Of a DNA stretch of 57,798 nucleotides, positions 34,234 to 43,038 are shown one piece after another. This DNA is from an uncultured Sphingomonas sp. Its GTDB lineage: Bacteria > Pseudomonadota > Alphaproteobacteria > Sphingomonadales > Sphingomonadaceae. The DNA is taken from NCBI RefSeq assembly GCF_913062585.1, contig NZ_CAJXWX010000028.1:1-57798 (forward strand). Direction: 5' to 3'. The position numbers were made by a program, and so were the translations under genes. Position 1 is the stretch's first letter, and each line of letters begins with the position of its first letter. Below the pieces are notes generated by a model. The model saw only the letters and a program-made list of their open reading frames with translations, had not been told where the DNA came from and ran no database searches.

Positions 34234-35927
34234 TTGGCGACCGGCTGTTTCAGGCCCGGATGGCGGGCGTAGAGCAGGCGCTGCTGCAGGATCGAGATGC
34301 AGTTGGTCGTGATCCAGTAGACCTGCAGGCCGACCGCGAAGGGCGCCATCACGAACATCAGCACCCAGGGCAGGATCGCGAAGACCTGCTTCTGCGCATC
34401 GTCCATCGGCTGCGGGTTCATCTTGAACTGGAAGTACATCGAGATGCCCAGCAGGATCGGCACCACGCCGATCGCGATGAAGTGCGGCGGCACGAAGGGC
34501 AGCAGGCCGAACAGGTTGACCGGGGTCAGCGGATCCGGCGCGGACAGGTCCTTGATCCACAGCACGAAATGCTGGTGGCGCATCTCGATCGTCAGCATCA
34601 GCACCTTGTACAGCGCATAGAAGATCGGGATCTGGATCAGCGCGGGCAGACAGCCCGCCAGCGGATTGACCTTTTCCTGCTTGTAGAGGGCCATGACCTC
34701 CTGCTGCATCCGGACCTTGTCGTCCTTATAGCGTTCCTGGAGCGCCTTCATCTTGGGCTGCACGGCGCGCATCGCCGCCATCGAGGCGAACTGGCGCTGG
34801 GCGATTGGGAACATCAGCGCGCGGATGGTGATGGTCAGCAGGATGATCGCGACGCCGAAATTGCCGACGAGTTTGAAGAGCCAGTCGAGATAGTAGAAGA
34901 TCGGCTTTTCGAGCTGGCGCAGATAGCCCCAGTCGATCGCGTGATCGAGCAACGCGACGCCTTCCTTGTCGGTATAGCGGTCGAGAAGCGCGACTTCCTT
35001 GGCGCCCGCGAAGAAACGCGTGGTCTGGGTCAATTGCTTGCCGGGTGCCAGCGTCTGCGGCTGGACCGTGTCGTCGGCCTGATAGGTCTGGTTGCCGCCC
35101 GCGCGGAACTGGCCGTCGAACGACTTGGCCTGATCCGGGATCAGCGCGGTCAGCCAATATTTGTCGGTGAAGCCCAGCCAGCCACCGGTGGTGGTGAAGC
35201 GGGTCGGCGCCTTGTCCACGTCCTTCCAGTCCGGGCCGTAATGCGCCGAGCCGTCATTGACCGACATCGGGCCAACATGGATCGAATAGCTGCTGGGATC
35301 GGCCGAGATGCCACGATTGACATAGCCATAGGTCGCGACCGGCACGGCCGCGTTGCCGCCATTGGCCACCGTCTGCTGGACGGTGAACATGTAATCCTTG
35401 TCGACCGACAGGGTGATCTGGAAACGCTGGCCGGTCGCATTGGCGGCGCTGAGCGTGACCGGCTGGCCGGGACGCAGCACCGGCGCGCTGGCGGTCCAGA
35501 CGGCGTCGGCGGCGGGCGGGTTCAGCCCGTCGGTGCGCCAGCCGAACCCGGCGAAATACGCACCTTCCGCACCCGCCGGCGACAACAGGCGGATTGGCGG
35601 CGAGTTCTTGTCGACCGTCTGCTTGTAATCGAGCAGGACGAGGTCGTCGATCCGCGCGCCCTTCAGGTTGATCGAGCCCTTCAGGCGCGGCGTGTCGATC
35701 GCCACGCGCGGGGTTTCGGCCAGGACGACCTTGCGGTCGCGCATCGCGCTGGGCGTGGTGGCGGTCGGATTGGCCGAGCTGTTCACCACCGGCACCTGCT
35801 TGCCGTCGACGATCTTGGTCGCGGGCGGGTTGCTCGGGAAGAACTTGTTCTGGATGAGCGGCCATCCGAACAGGATCAGCGCCGCGATCACCGCGAACAC
35901 GACGAAATTCTTGCGGTCTTCGTTCAC
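34230..35927 (-). CDS. yidC: Membrane protein insertase YidC
   Basis: Inserts and folds inner-membrane proteins, alone or with SecYEG. The 565-residue protein has TM1 (about 6-24), a large periplasmic beta-domain (about 60-340), then the conserved five-helix core with [20 protein letters not shown], the cytoplasmic helical hairpin around [18 protein letters not shown], and [19 protein letters not shown]. It follows yidD by 18 bp and overlaps engB by 4 bp. Confidence 0.97.
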   Translation of the reverse strand: MNEDRKNFVVFAVIAALILFGWPLIQNKFFPSNPPATKIVDGKQVPVVNSSANPTATTPSAMRDRKVVLAETPRVAIDTPRLKGSINLKGARIDDLVLLDYKQTVDKNSPPIRLLSPAGAEGAYFAGFGWRTDGLNPPAADAVWTASAPVLRPGQPVTLSAANATGQRFQITLSVDKDYMFTVQQTVANGGNAAVPVATYGYVNRGISADPSSYSIHVGPMSVNDGSAHYGPDWKDVDKAPTRFTTTGGWLGFTDKYWLTALIPDQAKSFDGQFRAGGNQTYQADDTVQPQTLAPGKQLTQTTRFFAGAKEVALLDRYTDKEGVALLDHAIDWGYLRQLEKPIFYYLDWLFKLVGNFGVAIILLTITIRALMFPIAQRQFASMAAMRAVQPKMKALQERYKDDKVRMQQEVMALYKQEKVNPLAGCLPALIQIPIFYALYKVLMLTIEMRHQHFVLWIKDLSAPDPLTPVNLFGLLPFVPPHFIAIGVVPILLGISMYFQFKMNPQPMDDAQKQVFAILPWVLMFVMAPFAVGLQVYWITTNCISILQQRLLYARHPGLKQPVAK

Positions 35928-35945
35928 GTCGAAACCCCAGTTATG

Positions 35946-36158
35946 TCAGGGCACCGGGTCGGGTCCGTGCCCGCCCCAGGGATGGCACCGCGCAATGCGC
36001 TTGAGCGCCAACCAGCCCCCTTTGACCGCGCCATAGCGGCCAATGGCCTCAATTGCATAGGCCGAACAGGAGGGTTGATAGCGACAAGAGGGCGGCAGGA
36101 TCAGCGAAGGGCCCAGTTGCCAGCCCCGCGCGAGCAGAATCAGGAGCCGGGCGATCAC
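35946..36158 (-). CDS. yidD: Membrane protein insertion efficiency factor YidD
   Basis: A 70-residue protein that aids YidC. It has the family features: an amphipathic start ([14 protein letters not shown]) and three conserved cysteines in [16 protein letters not shown] and [15 protein letters not shown]. It overlaps rnpA by 4 bp (ATGA) and precedes yidC by 18 bp, the usual order. Confidence 0.95.
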   Translation of the reverse strand: MIARLLILLARGWQLGPSLILPPSCRYQPSCSAYAIEAIGRYGAVKGGWLALKRIARCHPWGGHGPDPVP

Positions 36159-36616
36159 GGTCGCGCCGGCTCCTGTACCGATTCCTTGGGCGATTCGGGG
36201 CTGCGATGTGCGCCGCCCCGGGGCCCGCGTCCCTTGCCACGGCCATGATGCACGCGCGGTTCGCGCGGACGGTCATGGGCGCTGGTGTCGGGGGAGGCGG
36301 CGCGGGTCAGCGCCTTGGCCAGTTCGGCGGTGAGCGCGGCATAATCGCGCTCTATCCCGCCTTGCCGTCCGATCAGCACATGATCGGCGCCCGCTATGCC
36401 CTTTGCCGGCAAAAGATCGCGCGCGAGCGCCCGCAACCGGCGCTTCATCCGGTTACGAACGACCGCGTTTCCGATCTTCTTAGTGACGGTGAAGCCGACG
36501 CGAATCGTGGCTTCACCATCGTCACGCGGGCGCACCTGCAGCACGAAGCCGGGCATCGCCACGCGTCGCCCGCCATTGGCCGCGAGGAAATCGCGGCGGC
36601 GGGTCAGCGTCGTGAT
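36155..36616 (-). CDS. rnpA: Ribonuclease P protein component, with unusual start codon
   Basis: Protein subunit of RNase P, which matures tRNA 5' ends. The core [16 protein letters not shown], the beta segment [19 protein letters not shown] and the hallmark [11 protein letters not shown] are clear. A basic 40-residue tail beyond the core overlaps yidD. No ATG, GTG or TTG stands where family members start. At 36616 the sequence TAATCACGACG overlaps the rpmH stop, exactly where TAATG would be expected, so I take the ATC as the start (153 residues). Alternatives are a CTG at 36607, or an ATG at 36757 that would overlap all of rpmH. Confidence 0.85.
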   Translation of the reverse strand: MTTLTRRRDFLAANGGRRVAMPGFVLQVRPRDDGEATIRVGFTVTKKIGNAVVRNRMKRRLRALARDLLPAKGIAGADHVLIGRQGGIERDYAALTAELAKALTRAASPDTSAHDRPREPRVHHGRGKGRGPRGGAHRSPESPKESVQEPARP

Positions 36617-36750
36617 TACGCCGACAGCTTCTTGCGACCGCGCGCGCGACGCGCCCGGATCACCGCACGGCCGCCCGGAGTCGCCATCCGCGCACGGAAG
36701 CCGTGACGGCGAGCGCGCACCAGATTGCTCGGCTGAAAGGTCCGCTTCAT
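36616..36750 (-). CDS. rpmH: 50S ribosomal protein L34
   Basis: The 44-residue basic protein starts [20 protein letters not shown] and ends [10 protein letters not shown], the standard L34 sequence. It is first in the rpmH-rnpA-yidD-yidC-engB run, and its stop codon TAA overlaps the probable rnpA start by one base. It is too short to stand out among the longer frames that cover it. Confidence 0.97.
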   Translation of the reverse strand: MKRTFQPSNLVRARRHGFRARMATPGGRAVIRARRARGRKKLSA

Positions 36751-36958
36751 CGTTCATTCCTTGGATACGTCTGAATAAAAACGGCCGCCACGAGGACGGC
36801 CTTGGTGGCAAGCCGCTTACGCAAAGCGGGCGTCCAAGTCAATCTGGCAAGTCAATCGTGTGAACGCACGCCGCGAACGACCATCTTGCCCTTGCGGGGC
36901 GGCCCTATCCTTTGCAGGAAGCATAAGCGGGCAGGGGAGCGCCCGTACAGGGGGAATC

Positions 36959-38473
36959 ATGGCGACGATCGTCTCGACAGTGGCCTATCTGGGGCTGGAG
37001 GCGCGCGCCGTGGAGGTGCAGGTACAGCTGATCGCGGGGCTGCCCGCCTTCAACTTGGTCGGGCTGGCCGACAAGGCGGTGGGCGAGAGTCGCGAGCGGG
37101 TGCGCGCGGCCATTGCCGCCATGGGCCTGGCGCTGCCGCCCAAGCGGATCGCGGTGAACCTGTCGCCCGCCGACCTGCCCAAGGAAGGTTCGCATTTCGA
37201 CCTGCCGATCGCGCTGGCCTTGCTGGCGGCGATGGGGGTGATCGACGCGGAGTTGCTCGGCGATCATGTCGTCGTCGGCGAACTGGCGCTGGACGGGCGG
37301 ATCGGGCCATCGCCGGGCGTGCTGCTCGCCGCGCTCCATGCCGGTTCGCTCGACAAGGGGCTGATCTGCCCCGCGGCGCAAGGGGCAGAGGCAAGCTGGG
37401 CGGGCGGCGGATCGGTGATCGCCGCGCCGGACCTGCTGTCGCTCATCAACCATCTGAAGGGCCATTCGGTCCTGCCCATGCCCGAGGGCGGCATGGTCGA
37501 GGACGGCGTGCCCGGCCCCGACCTGGCCCAGGTCAAGGGCCAGGAAAATGCCAGGCGCGCGCTGGAGATCGCGGCGGCGGGCGGACACAATCTGCTGATG
37601 AGCGGCCCGCCCGGATCGGGCAAGTCGCTGATGGCGGCGTGCCTGCCCGGCATCCTGCCGCCGCTCGACGCCGCCGAGGCGCTGGAGGTCTCGATGGTCC
37701 AGTCCGTCGCGGGGACCCTGGCCGGGGGGCGGCTCACCCGCACGCGCCCGTTCCGCGCGCCGCATCACTCGGCCTCGATGGCGGCGCTGACCGGCGGCGG
37801 GCTGAAGGCCAAGCCCGGCGAGGTGAGCCTGGCGCATCTGGGGGTGCTGTTCCTAGACGAACTGCCCGAATTCCAGCGTGCGGTGCTCGATTCGCTGCGC
37901 CAGCCGCTGGAGACCGGCACGGTCAGCATCGCGCGGGCCAACGCCCATGTGACCTTCCCCGCGCGGGTGCAACTGGTCGCGGCGATGAACCCGTGTCGTT
38001 GTGGTCATCTGGGCGACGCGGCGCTGGCCTGCGCTCGGGCACCACGCTGCGCGGCGGACTATCAGGCGAAGATTTCCGGGCCGCTGCTCGACCGCATCGA
38101 CCTGTCGGTCGAGGTGCAGCCGGTCCGCGCGGTCGACCTGTTCGCCCCCGCTGCGGCCGAATCCTCGGCGGTCGTCGCCAAGCGGGTAGCGACGGCGCGC
38201 GCGCGTCAAAGAGACCGCTATCGCGACGCGCCGGTGACGGTCCGGACCAATGCCGAGGCGGACGGCACGCTTCTGGAACGCTGGGCCACGCCGGACGAGG
38301 CGGGCCGCAAGCTGCTGGCCGAAGCGGCGGAACGGATGCGCCTGACCGCACGCGGCTATACCCGCGTCCTGCGTGTGGCGCGTACCATCGCCGATCTGGC
38401 GGGCACCCAGCAGGTCGGGCGTATCCACGTCGCCGAGGCGCTGAGCTATCGCCAGCGCCCGCCGGTGAATTGA
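36959..38473 (+). CDS. comM: YifB/ComM-family magnesium-chelatase-like AAA ATPase
   Basis: A hexameric helicase-like ATPase that, in naturally competent bacteria, promotes branch migration during recombination. The 504-residue protein begins VSTVAYLGLEARAVEVQ and has the Lon-like N-terminal domain (about 20-140), Walker A GPPGSGKSLM (about 218-227), Walker B LFLDELPEF (about 299-307) and the cysteine cluster MNPCRCGHLGD. A C-terminal helical domain closes it. Start at 36959 with GGGGGA before it. It is divergent from rpmH. Confidence 0.94.
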   Translation: MATIVSTVAYLGLEARAVEVQVQLIAGLPAFNLVGLADKAVGESRERVRAAIAAMGLALPPKRIAVNLSPADLPKEGSHFDLPIALALLAAMGVIDAELLGDHVVVGELALDGRIGPSPGVLLAALHAGSLDKGLICPAAQGAEASWAGGGSVIAAPDLLSLINHLKGHSVLPMPEGGMVEDGVPGPDLAQVKGQENARRALEIAAAGGHNLLMSGPPGSGKSLMAACLPGILPPLDAAEALEVSMVQSVAGTLAGGRLTRTRPFRAPHHSASMAALTGGGLKAKPGEVSLAHLGVLFLDELPEFQRAVLDSLRQPLETGTVSIARANAHVTFPARVQLVAAMNPCRCGHLGDAALACARAPRCAADYQAKISGPLLDRIDLSVEVQPVRAVDLFAPAAAESSAVVAKRVATARARQRDRYRDAPVTVRTNAEADGTLLERWATPDEAGRKLLAEAAERMRLTARGYTRVLRVARTIADLAGTQQVGRIHVAEALSYRQRPPVN

Positions 38474-38483
38474 GGGGCAAGGG

Positions 38484-38738
38484 ATGTTCGTGATCCAGGA
38501 CGAGTGGCATGGCGAACCAGGCACCGAATATGCCACGAAGGCCGATGCGATGGCCGAGCTTCGCCGACTGGCTATGCTACCATGGGATGAGGCGCCCAAC
38601 AGATGCCCGTGCAAAAGCTGGCGGAGTTGTGGTCGCCGGTACCATCTGATCGAATATGACGTCGATTGGAGGCGGCGGAGCGACGCCGCGCTGCTGGAGA
38701 TCTCGGCAAGAGAAACTGTCTGGCTGCGCACGCCATAA
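38484..38738 (+). CDS. Small cysteine-containing protein of unknown function
   Basis: An 84-residue protein 10 bp after comM with GGGGCAAGGG as ribosome site. A CPCKSWRSCGRRY cluster (about 41-53) holds three cysteines that could bind a metal. The beginning MFVIQDEWHGEPGTEYATKA looks like a short beta-alpha domain. No family is recognised. Cotranscription with comM is likely from the spacing. Confidence 0.6.
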   Translation: MFVIQDEWHGEPGTEYATKADAMAELRRLAMLPWDEAPNRCPCKSWRSCGRRYHLIEYDVDWRRRSDAALLEISARETVWLRTP

Positions 38739-38827
38739 CCAGATTGTTGCCCCCCGCGCGGGGCAGAAGAAGGGGTGTCTTTCCACGATAGCCGCCGACC
38801 CCCGACAATCGCCGCTTGCGCGACGCA

Positions 38828-40540
38828 TCACCCTCGTCTAGCAGCGCCTCTTCGCTGCCCCTGTGGCGAAATTGGTAGACGCATTCGACTCAAAATCGAA
38901 CGCCGCAAGGCATGCTGGTTCGAGTCCGGCCAGGGGCACCACTTCCGGTCAAAAATGGGTACCATGCCCATTACGGCCGGTTCCGTTCTCCCGATGGCTC
39001 GCTCGAGCAGCTGGGACGAGCCGGAAATTGTGATAGCTTCCTGATCGACCGCCACTTTGGAGACGAAGAGGGCAACATAGGCCTTGCGGAGCACGGGATC
39101 GTTTCCGCTCAGGCGGTCGCGAACGAGTGCGCTGAAAGCATCCACCATCTCCGGCGTCACACGCTTCGTGGTCTTGCCGATCTGCCGTTCGAGCGCTTCG
39201 ATCGTCGCGGTCGCCGAGGCGATGCGGTTGTTCGTTTCCGCCAACAAGCTGGTGAAGATCGGATCCTTGAGCGATGCCTTGCCGTCCGCCAGCGCCTCGT
39301 ACAGGTTGCGCAGGCGCGTCTCGGCCTGGGTCTTGTTGAGACGGGCCTGAGTGAGATCGCGGGAACGACGTTCGTCCGCTTCGGCTGACGCTTCCAGCAT
39401 TTCGGCGAGCAGCATTCGCAGGCGTTCAGGTGCGAAGATCTGCTTCCCAAGCGCACCGAGCACGACAGCATCAAGCCGCTCCTCGCGGATATTCGGGCAG
39501 CCACACCGGGAGGCGCCTTTGTTCACCTTCGCATTGCAGGAGTAATAGGAATAGCGACCACCCTTTCCGGTGTGGATCGTCATGCCCTCGCCACAGATGC
39601 CGCACTTTGCGACGTTCGTCAGCAGCGTCGGGCCGTTGACGACACGCGGTGGGGTTACGGTCGGCCGACGCACGGCGCGCAGCGCCGCGACCGCATCCAT
39701 CGTCTCCTCCGGGATGATCTGCGGGCATTCGACCCGGACCCACGTCTCCTCGGGTGCCTTCCCGCCATGTTCGTCGCGGGTCATGTCGAAATAATAGCCG
39801 CGGTAGTGACAACGACCGAGAATGCCGGCGACGTTCGAGTTACTGAAGCTGTTGCCATTGGACAGCGTGTACCCGCGCTCGTTGACCCATTCGGCGATCG
39901 CGCGGGCGCCCATCGGACCGCTGCCCTTACCAACAGTGGCGAGGTCGAAGATCAACCGGACTGTCCGCGCATCATTCTCGTGGATGAAGAGCTTTTTCTT
40001 AGCCTTCGTCCCGCGCATTTCCACCGTTCGACTTTCGTAGCCCAAAGGCACGGGGCCGCCGTTGAAAAAGCCTTCCTCCGCGTTCCGCCGCATCGTTCGA
40101 CGCGTATGTTTGGCCGTTTCGAGTGCGAAATACTCGTCGAACGCGGCGATGACGTTGCGCATCATGGCGCCCATCGGATCGTCGGAAAAATTTTGCGTCA
40201 GCGAGACCAGTCTGACCTTGGCGCGCTTGAGCCGCGCGAAGGTCGGGATTTGGGTTTCCATGCTGCGGGCGAAGCGCGACAGGGAGAGGATCTTGATCTC
40301 GCAGATACCATTGGCGGGATCCTCGACGAAGTCGAGCATGCGGTTGAACTCGGGTCTGCGGGCATCCTGCCCGCTCTCGCCCGGCTCCACGAAGATCCGG
40401 ATTACAATCTGGCCCTTCGCCTCGGCGTCCGCGCGGATCTGCGCCTCCTGGCTGTCGAGCGAGGTGCGATGATCGGCCTGATCGTCGGTCGAGACGCGGA
40501 CATAGCCGACGATCCGTTCGGCTTCGGGCTTGATACGCAT
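38828..40540 (-). CDS. Large serine recombinase (integrase), C-terminus read through a tRNA
   Basis: A site-specific integrase of the resolvase/invertase class, 570 residues. The catalytic domain has VGYVRVSTDDQADHRTS (nucleophile Ser17) and LSLSRFARSM. A recombinase domain covers about 160-290, followed by a zinc ribbon (CGICGEGM, YSCNAK and CGCPN) and a long coiled coil (about 390-450). From about residue 534 the sequence WCPWPDSNQHALRR is merely tRNA-Leu read in antisense. The native stop was therefore replaced on integration and the tail comes from host DNA. It lies at the left end of the element and probably mediates its insertion and excision. Confidence 0.92.
   Translation of the reverse strand: MRIKPEAERIVGYVRVSTDDQADHRTSLDSQEAQIRADAEAKGQIVIRIFVEPGESGQDARRPEFNRMLDFVEDPANGICEIKILSLSRFARSMETQIPTFARLKRAKVRLVSLTQNFSDDPMGAMMRNVIAAFDEYFALETAKHTRRTMRRNAEEGFFNGGPVPLGYESRTVEMRGTKAKKKLFIHENDARTVRLIFDLATVGKGSGPMGARAIAEWVNERGYTLSNGNSFSNSNVAGILGRCHYRGYYFDMTRDEHGGKAPEETWVRVECPQIIPEETMDAVAALRAVRRPTVTPPRVVNGPTLLTNVAKCGICGEGMTIHTGKGGRYSYYSCNAKVNKGASRCGCPNIREERLDAVVLGALGKQIFAPERLRMLLAEMLEASAEADERRSRDLTQARLNKTQAETRLRNLYEALADGKASLKDPIFTSLLAETNNRIASATATIEALERQIGKTTKRVTPEMVDAFSALVRDRLSGNDPVLRKAYVALFVSKVAVDQEAITISGSSQLLERAIGRTEPAVMGMVPIFDRKWCPWPDSNQHALRRSILSRMRLPISPQGQRRGAARRG
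38857..38941 (+). tRNA. tRNA-Leu (anticodon CAA), integration target
   Basis: An 85-nt tRNA with acceptor GCCCCTG pairing with CAGGGGC, anticodon loop CTCAAAA (anticodon CAA), a long variable arm as in leucine tRNAs, T-loop GGTTCGAGTCC, and an encoded CCA at 38939-38941. The element to its right joins at or inside its 3' half, so the gene is kept intact after insertion. Confidence 0.95.
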
Positions 40541-40542
40541 AG

Positions 40543-40728
40543 TTACGCTCCCTCGATCAGGTCCGTGAACGCCTGACCCAGCAGGTGGAGCAGCATATCA
40601 GATTCCCCCTTCAGTGGCGGCACAAAGTCGGGCGCCGGCGCTAAAATGCGGACCAGCCGCGTGACCGTCCCGGAATGAGTCGGTTTAGGCGGCTGGCGTG
40701 GTGTTGGAGGTTGCGTCGGCGGGTCCAT
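40543..40728 (-). CDS. Small ORF directly upstream of the recombinase
   Basis: A possible 61-residue protein ending 2 bp before the recombinase start. The first half is Pro/Thr-rich (MDPPTQPPTPRQPPKP); the end GESDMLLHLLGQAFTDLIEG could be an amphipathic helix. A shorter form from the inner Met is possible. Spacing suggests coupling with the recombinase; coding status is uncertain. Confidence 0.35.
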   Translation of the reverse strand: MDPPTQPPTPRQPPKPTHSGTVTRLVRILAPAPDFVPPLKGESDMLLHLLGQAFTDLIEGA

Positions 40729-40794
40729 GCGCCGGTGGTGCAGATGGCGATCCGGGAGAGGTTCCCGCCAAAAGTCCGCGGAAAACTGGGATTT

Positions 40795-41583
40795 TTACGT
40801 CCTGAAGATCGTGCAGAATTGCGGATCGGAGGCGAGTGCCGAATAACCCTGGCTCATTCTCGCCATGATTCGCGCGGTCAGGCGGGTCGGACGGCTTTTA
40901 ACGTAGAGCGGCAGGTAGGCGTGAACCGCCTTCTTCGCTTCGAGCATGATCTGCTGCCAGCGCGAGGGCGGCGCATCGGCTGGCGTCGAAGGTCGTCCCT
41001 GACGGCTAGGCAGGGCTTCCCGCTCCTCATGCATTTTAACGAAGGTGGAGGACGAGGCGCCATACACCTTCGCATCCTTTTGAAGCCGGTCCCAGAAGTC
41101 GACGTCCCGGTCGCGATCGAACCAGCCCCCATAGTCGAAGAAGGCTCCACATGGGCGGTCGAAGTCGTGATCGTCGAACCGTTGGGCGAGATTGCTCGCC
41201 CTATTCACCAATCCCTTGCAAGTGACTTCGTCGGCATCGAGCGAGGATGTCGCCGCCAAGCGACCGGCCAACGTAGGCATCGTGTGTGACAGGATCCGAT
41301 ATACGATGAGGCCGAAGGCGACCCGCCAGTCGGCCCCGTTTACACCGCGGTGACTGAGCCTGTCCGTGATCTGACGCACGGCGAGGATAACCGTGTTTTC
41401 GACGTCGAGGCCGTAGAACAGGACGAGGTGCTTCGCACGCACGCCGCGCTCAGTCGGCTTGTCCAGTTCGGATCGGCGGATGAAATCATGCGTCGCGTGA
41501 TCTGCCGCGGAAGCGGCCAGATCGCAGATCCGTGTTCCCAACGCATAGGCGTGATGTGTGTAGCGCGGCACCGTCGTGCCCAT
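40795..41583 (-). CDS. Unknown protein of the element's minus-strand operon
   Basis: A 262-residue protein with no family I recognise. It is largely helical and rich in Arg, Asp and Ala. Notable stretches are MPTLAGRLAATSSLDADEV and FDRPCGAFFDYGGWFDRDRD, and a basic C-terminal third (KAVHAYLPLYVKSRPTRLT). There is no signal peptide or membrane segment. Its ATG at 41583 shares a base with the stop of the gene before it (TGATG), so the two are coupled. It is the last gene of the run that begins with the KfrA-like gene. Confidence 0.65.
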   Translation of the reverse strand: MGTTVPRYTHHAYALGTRICDLAASAADHATHDFIRRSELDKPTERGVRAKHLVLFYGLDVENTVILAVRQITDRLSHRGVNGADWRVAFGLIVYRILSHTMPTLAGRLAATSSLDADEVTCKGLVNRASNLAQRFDDHDFDRPCGAFFDYGGWFDRDRDVDFWDRLQKDAKVYGASSSTFVKMHEEREALPSRQGRPSTPADAPPSRWQQIMLEAKKAVHAYLPLYVKSRPTRLTARIMARMSQGYSALASDPQFCTIFRT

Positions 41584-42713
41584 CAAATACACCTTCCGCC
41601 TGATGAAGCCGGTTGTGACCGCTCGGTGGTAGGCTCCCAAATCGAGATAGCGCCCAGCCGCTCGAATTCGGCGAACGCCGCGTGGGCGTCGATATACGCA
41701 TAGCTGAGCCGGAAGATCGGGTGCGGGGCCGCCAGCCAGCGATGCCTGGCCAGCGCGACGTCGAGCCGCCGTGCCATCAGCAGGCGGTAGACGTCAGGGG
41801 CGTCGACCGCAGTCACCTCTTCGATCATCGCCTGCACTGCGGTTTCCATGGCGGGGTTGCGCGTCGCCAGTCGGCTCGGCAGTCGCCCGGCGTTGCGGTC
41901 ATGCTCGGGCGGGATGCCGCGCATCGTACCGCGCGTGATATAGACGTGGATCGCATCGGCGGCACCTGCGGCTACTCTGATCGAATGCACGACGGTCTTG
42001 GTCGCGCGCGCCCGGCGGAAGCGCTCGACCTCTTCCGCGAGGAGCATGGCTATGCGCCGTGCGGCGACCGGCCGTTCGTCTGAGAAGTAAATGCCGGTCG
42101 CGATCCGCGCCGCGCCGATGACCGCGGCTTCGATATTAAGCGCGGCAAGCTCTACAGCGCCTTTGTTGCGGCCGGTCTTGTCGGACCTGCGCCGCCTCGT
42201 TTCATAGGATGCACAGGCCGCCGCGATCATCGATGCAGCGACGAACAGCTTCGCCCGCCAACCATTGGCGCGCAGGATGTCGGAGGTTCGGGCGTGGTCG
42301 CCGATGCTGAAGCCGAGCAATTGTTCGCTCAGGTCGTCGCCGCTCGCGTCATCGGGATTGCCGACGCCAAGAAGGGTCTGCGCGCGAATGAACCGCTCAA
42401 TGCCGCCCGCGTCCTCGGGCAGGCGATGCGGTGCGGGCGTCCCGCCCGTCCAGACGCCATCTCGCCAGAGCGCACGGATTGCGGCATTGAAGGCGGCTCG
42501 GCCGACACGACGGCCGACCGGGTCATCAAGCATGCCGTTGCCACTGTTCCATGGGACGTCGACGCCGGGCAGCATTGCCCGCAGTTGGCGATCGACCTGC
42601 TTCGGTGTCGCCTCAGAACACGATGCCATATCCGACGCGTCGTCGGGCACGACGGTATCGCGAAAGACGATGGCGGCGATATGACGCTGGACGGGATCGA
42701 CGAGGTCAATCAT
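41583..42713 (-). CDS. Unknown protein of the element's minus-strand operon
   Basis: A 376-residue protein, helical, cytoplasmic by appearance. It has an Arg-rich central part (ASYETRRRRSDKTGRNKG, about 180-197) and a later SIRVAAGAADAIHVYITRG stretch. I recognise no domain. The ATG at 42713 overlaps the previous gene's stop by 8 bp, and its own stop overlaps the next start. Its place beside a KfrA-like protein suggests a maintenance or replication function of the element, which is only an inference from position. Confidence 0.65.
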   Translation of the reverse strand: MIDLVDPVQRHIAAIVFRDTVVPDDASDMASCSEATPKQVDRQLRAMLPGVDVPWNSGNGMLDDPVGRRVGRAAFNAAIRALWRDGVWTGGTPAPHRLPEDAGGIERFIRAQTLLGVGNPDDASGDDLSEQLLGFSIGDHARTSDILRANGWRAKLFVAASMIAAACASYETRRRRSDKTGRNKGAVELAALNIEAAVIGAARIATGIYFSDERPVAARRIAMLLAEEVERFRRARATKTVVHSIRVAAGAADAIHVYITRGTMRGIPPEHDRNAGRLPSRLATRNPAMETAVQAMIEEVTAVDAPDVYRLLMARRLDVALARHRWLAAPHPIFRLSYAYIDAHAAFAEFERLGAISIWEPTTERSQPASSGGRCI

Positions 42714-43038
42714 CGATGCCCTCCATTGTCTTCGGGTCGCTGAAATAGGCCACCAGCGCGGCGATATTGGCATCGGCGTGACGGGTGCGTTCGTCACTGA
42801 AAGTATCGAAGATCTGCTTGATCTCGGCCAGTCGGGACGCGATTCCGACCAGCGTGGCGTAATGTCTGTAGAGCGATGCCGTCGTCCCGTTATAGGCGTT
42901 CATGATTTCCCGGGCCCGCCGAAGCAGCTGCTTACGCTCGTCGATCCAGCGCTGCACGTCGGCGACCTGAAACGTTTCTCCCTTGTCGGTGACCGTGACG
43001 ACCATCGGCCGCATCGACCACGGCTGATCGTCTGCCAT
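42706..43038 (-). CDS. Unknown small helical protein of the element
   Basis: A 110-residue protein with a short beta-like start (MVVTVTDKGETFQVADVQRW) and a long helix that could be coiled coil (KQLLRRAREIMNAYNG, then IASRLAEIKQIFDTFSDE). Its ATG at 43038 overlaps the stop of the gene before it (TAATG) and its end overlaps the next start by 8 bp. Family unknown. Confidence 0.65.
   Translation of the reverse strand: MADDQPWSMRPMVVTVTDKGETFQVADVQRWIDERKQLLRRAREIMNAYNGTTASLYRHYATLVGIASRLAEIKQIFDTFSDERTRHADANIAALVAYFSDPKTMEGIDD

Noticed and set aside
33559..34560. Longer form of engB reaching into yidC
   Set aside because: The GTG at 34233 overlaps the yidC stop and yields the normal family length; the extension is out-of-frame yidC sequence.
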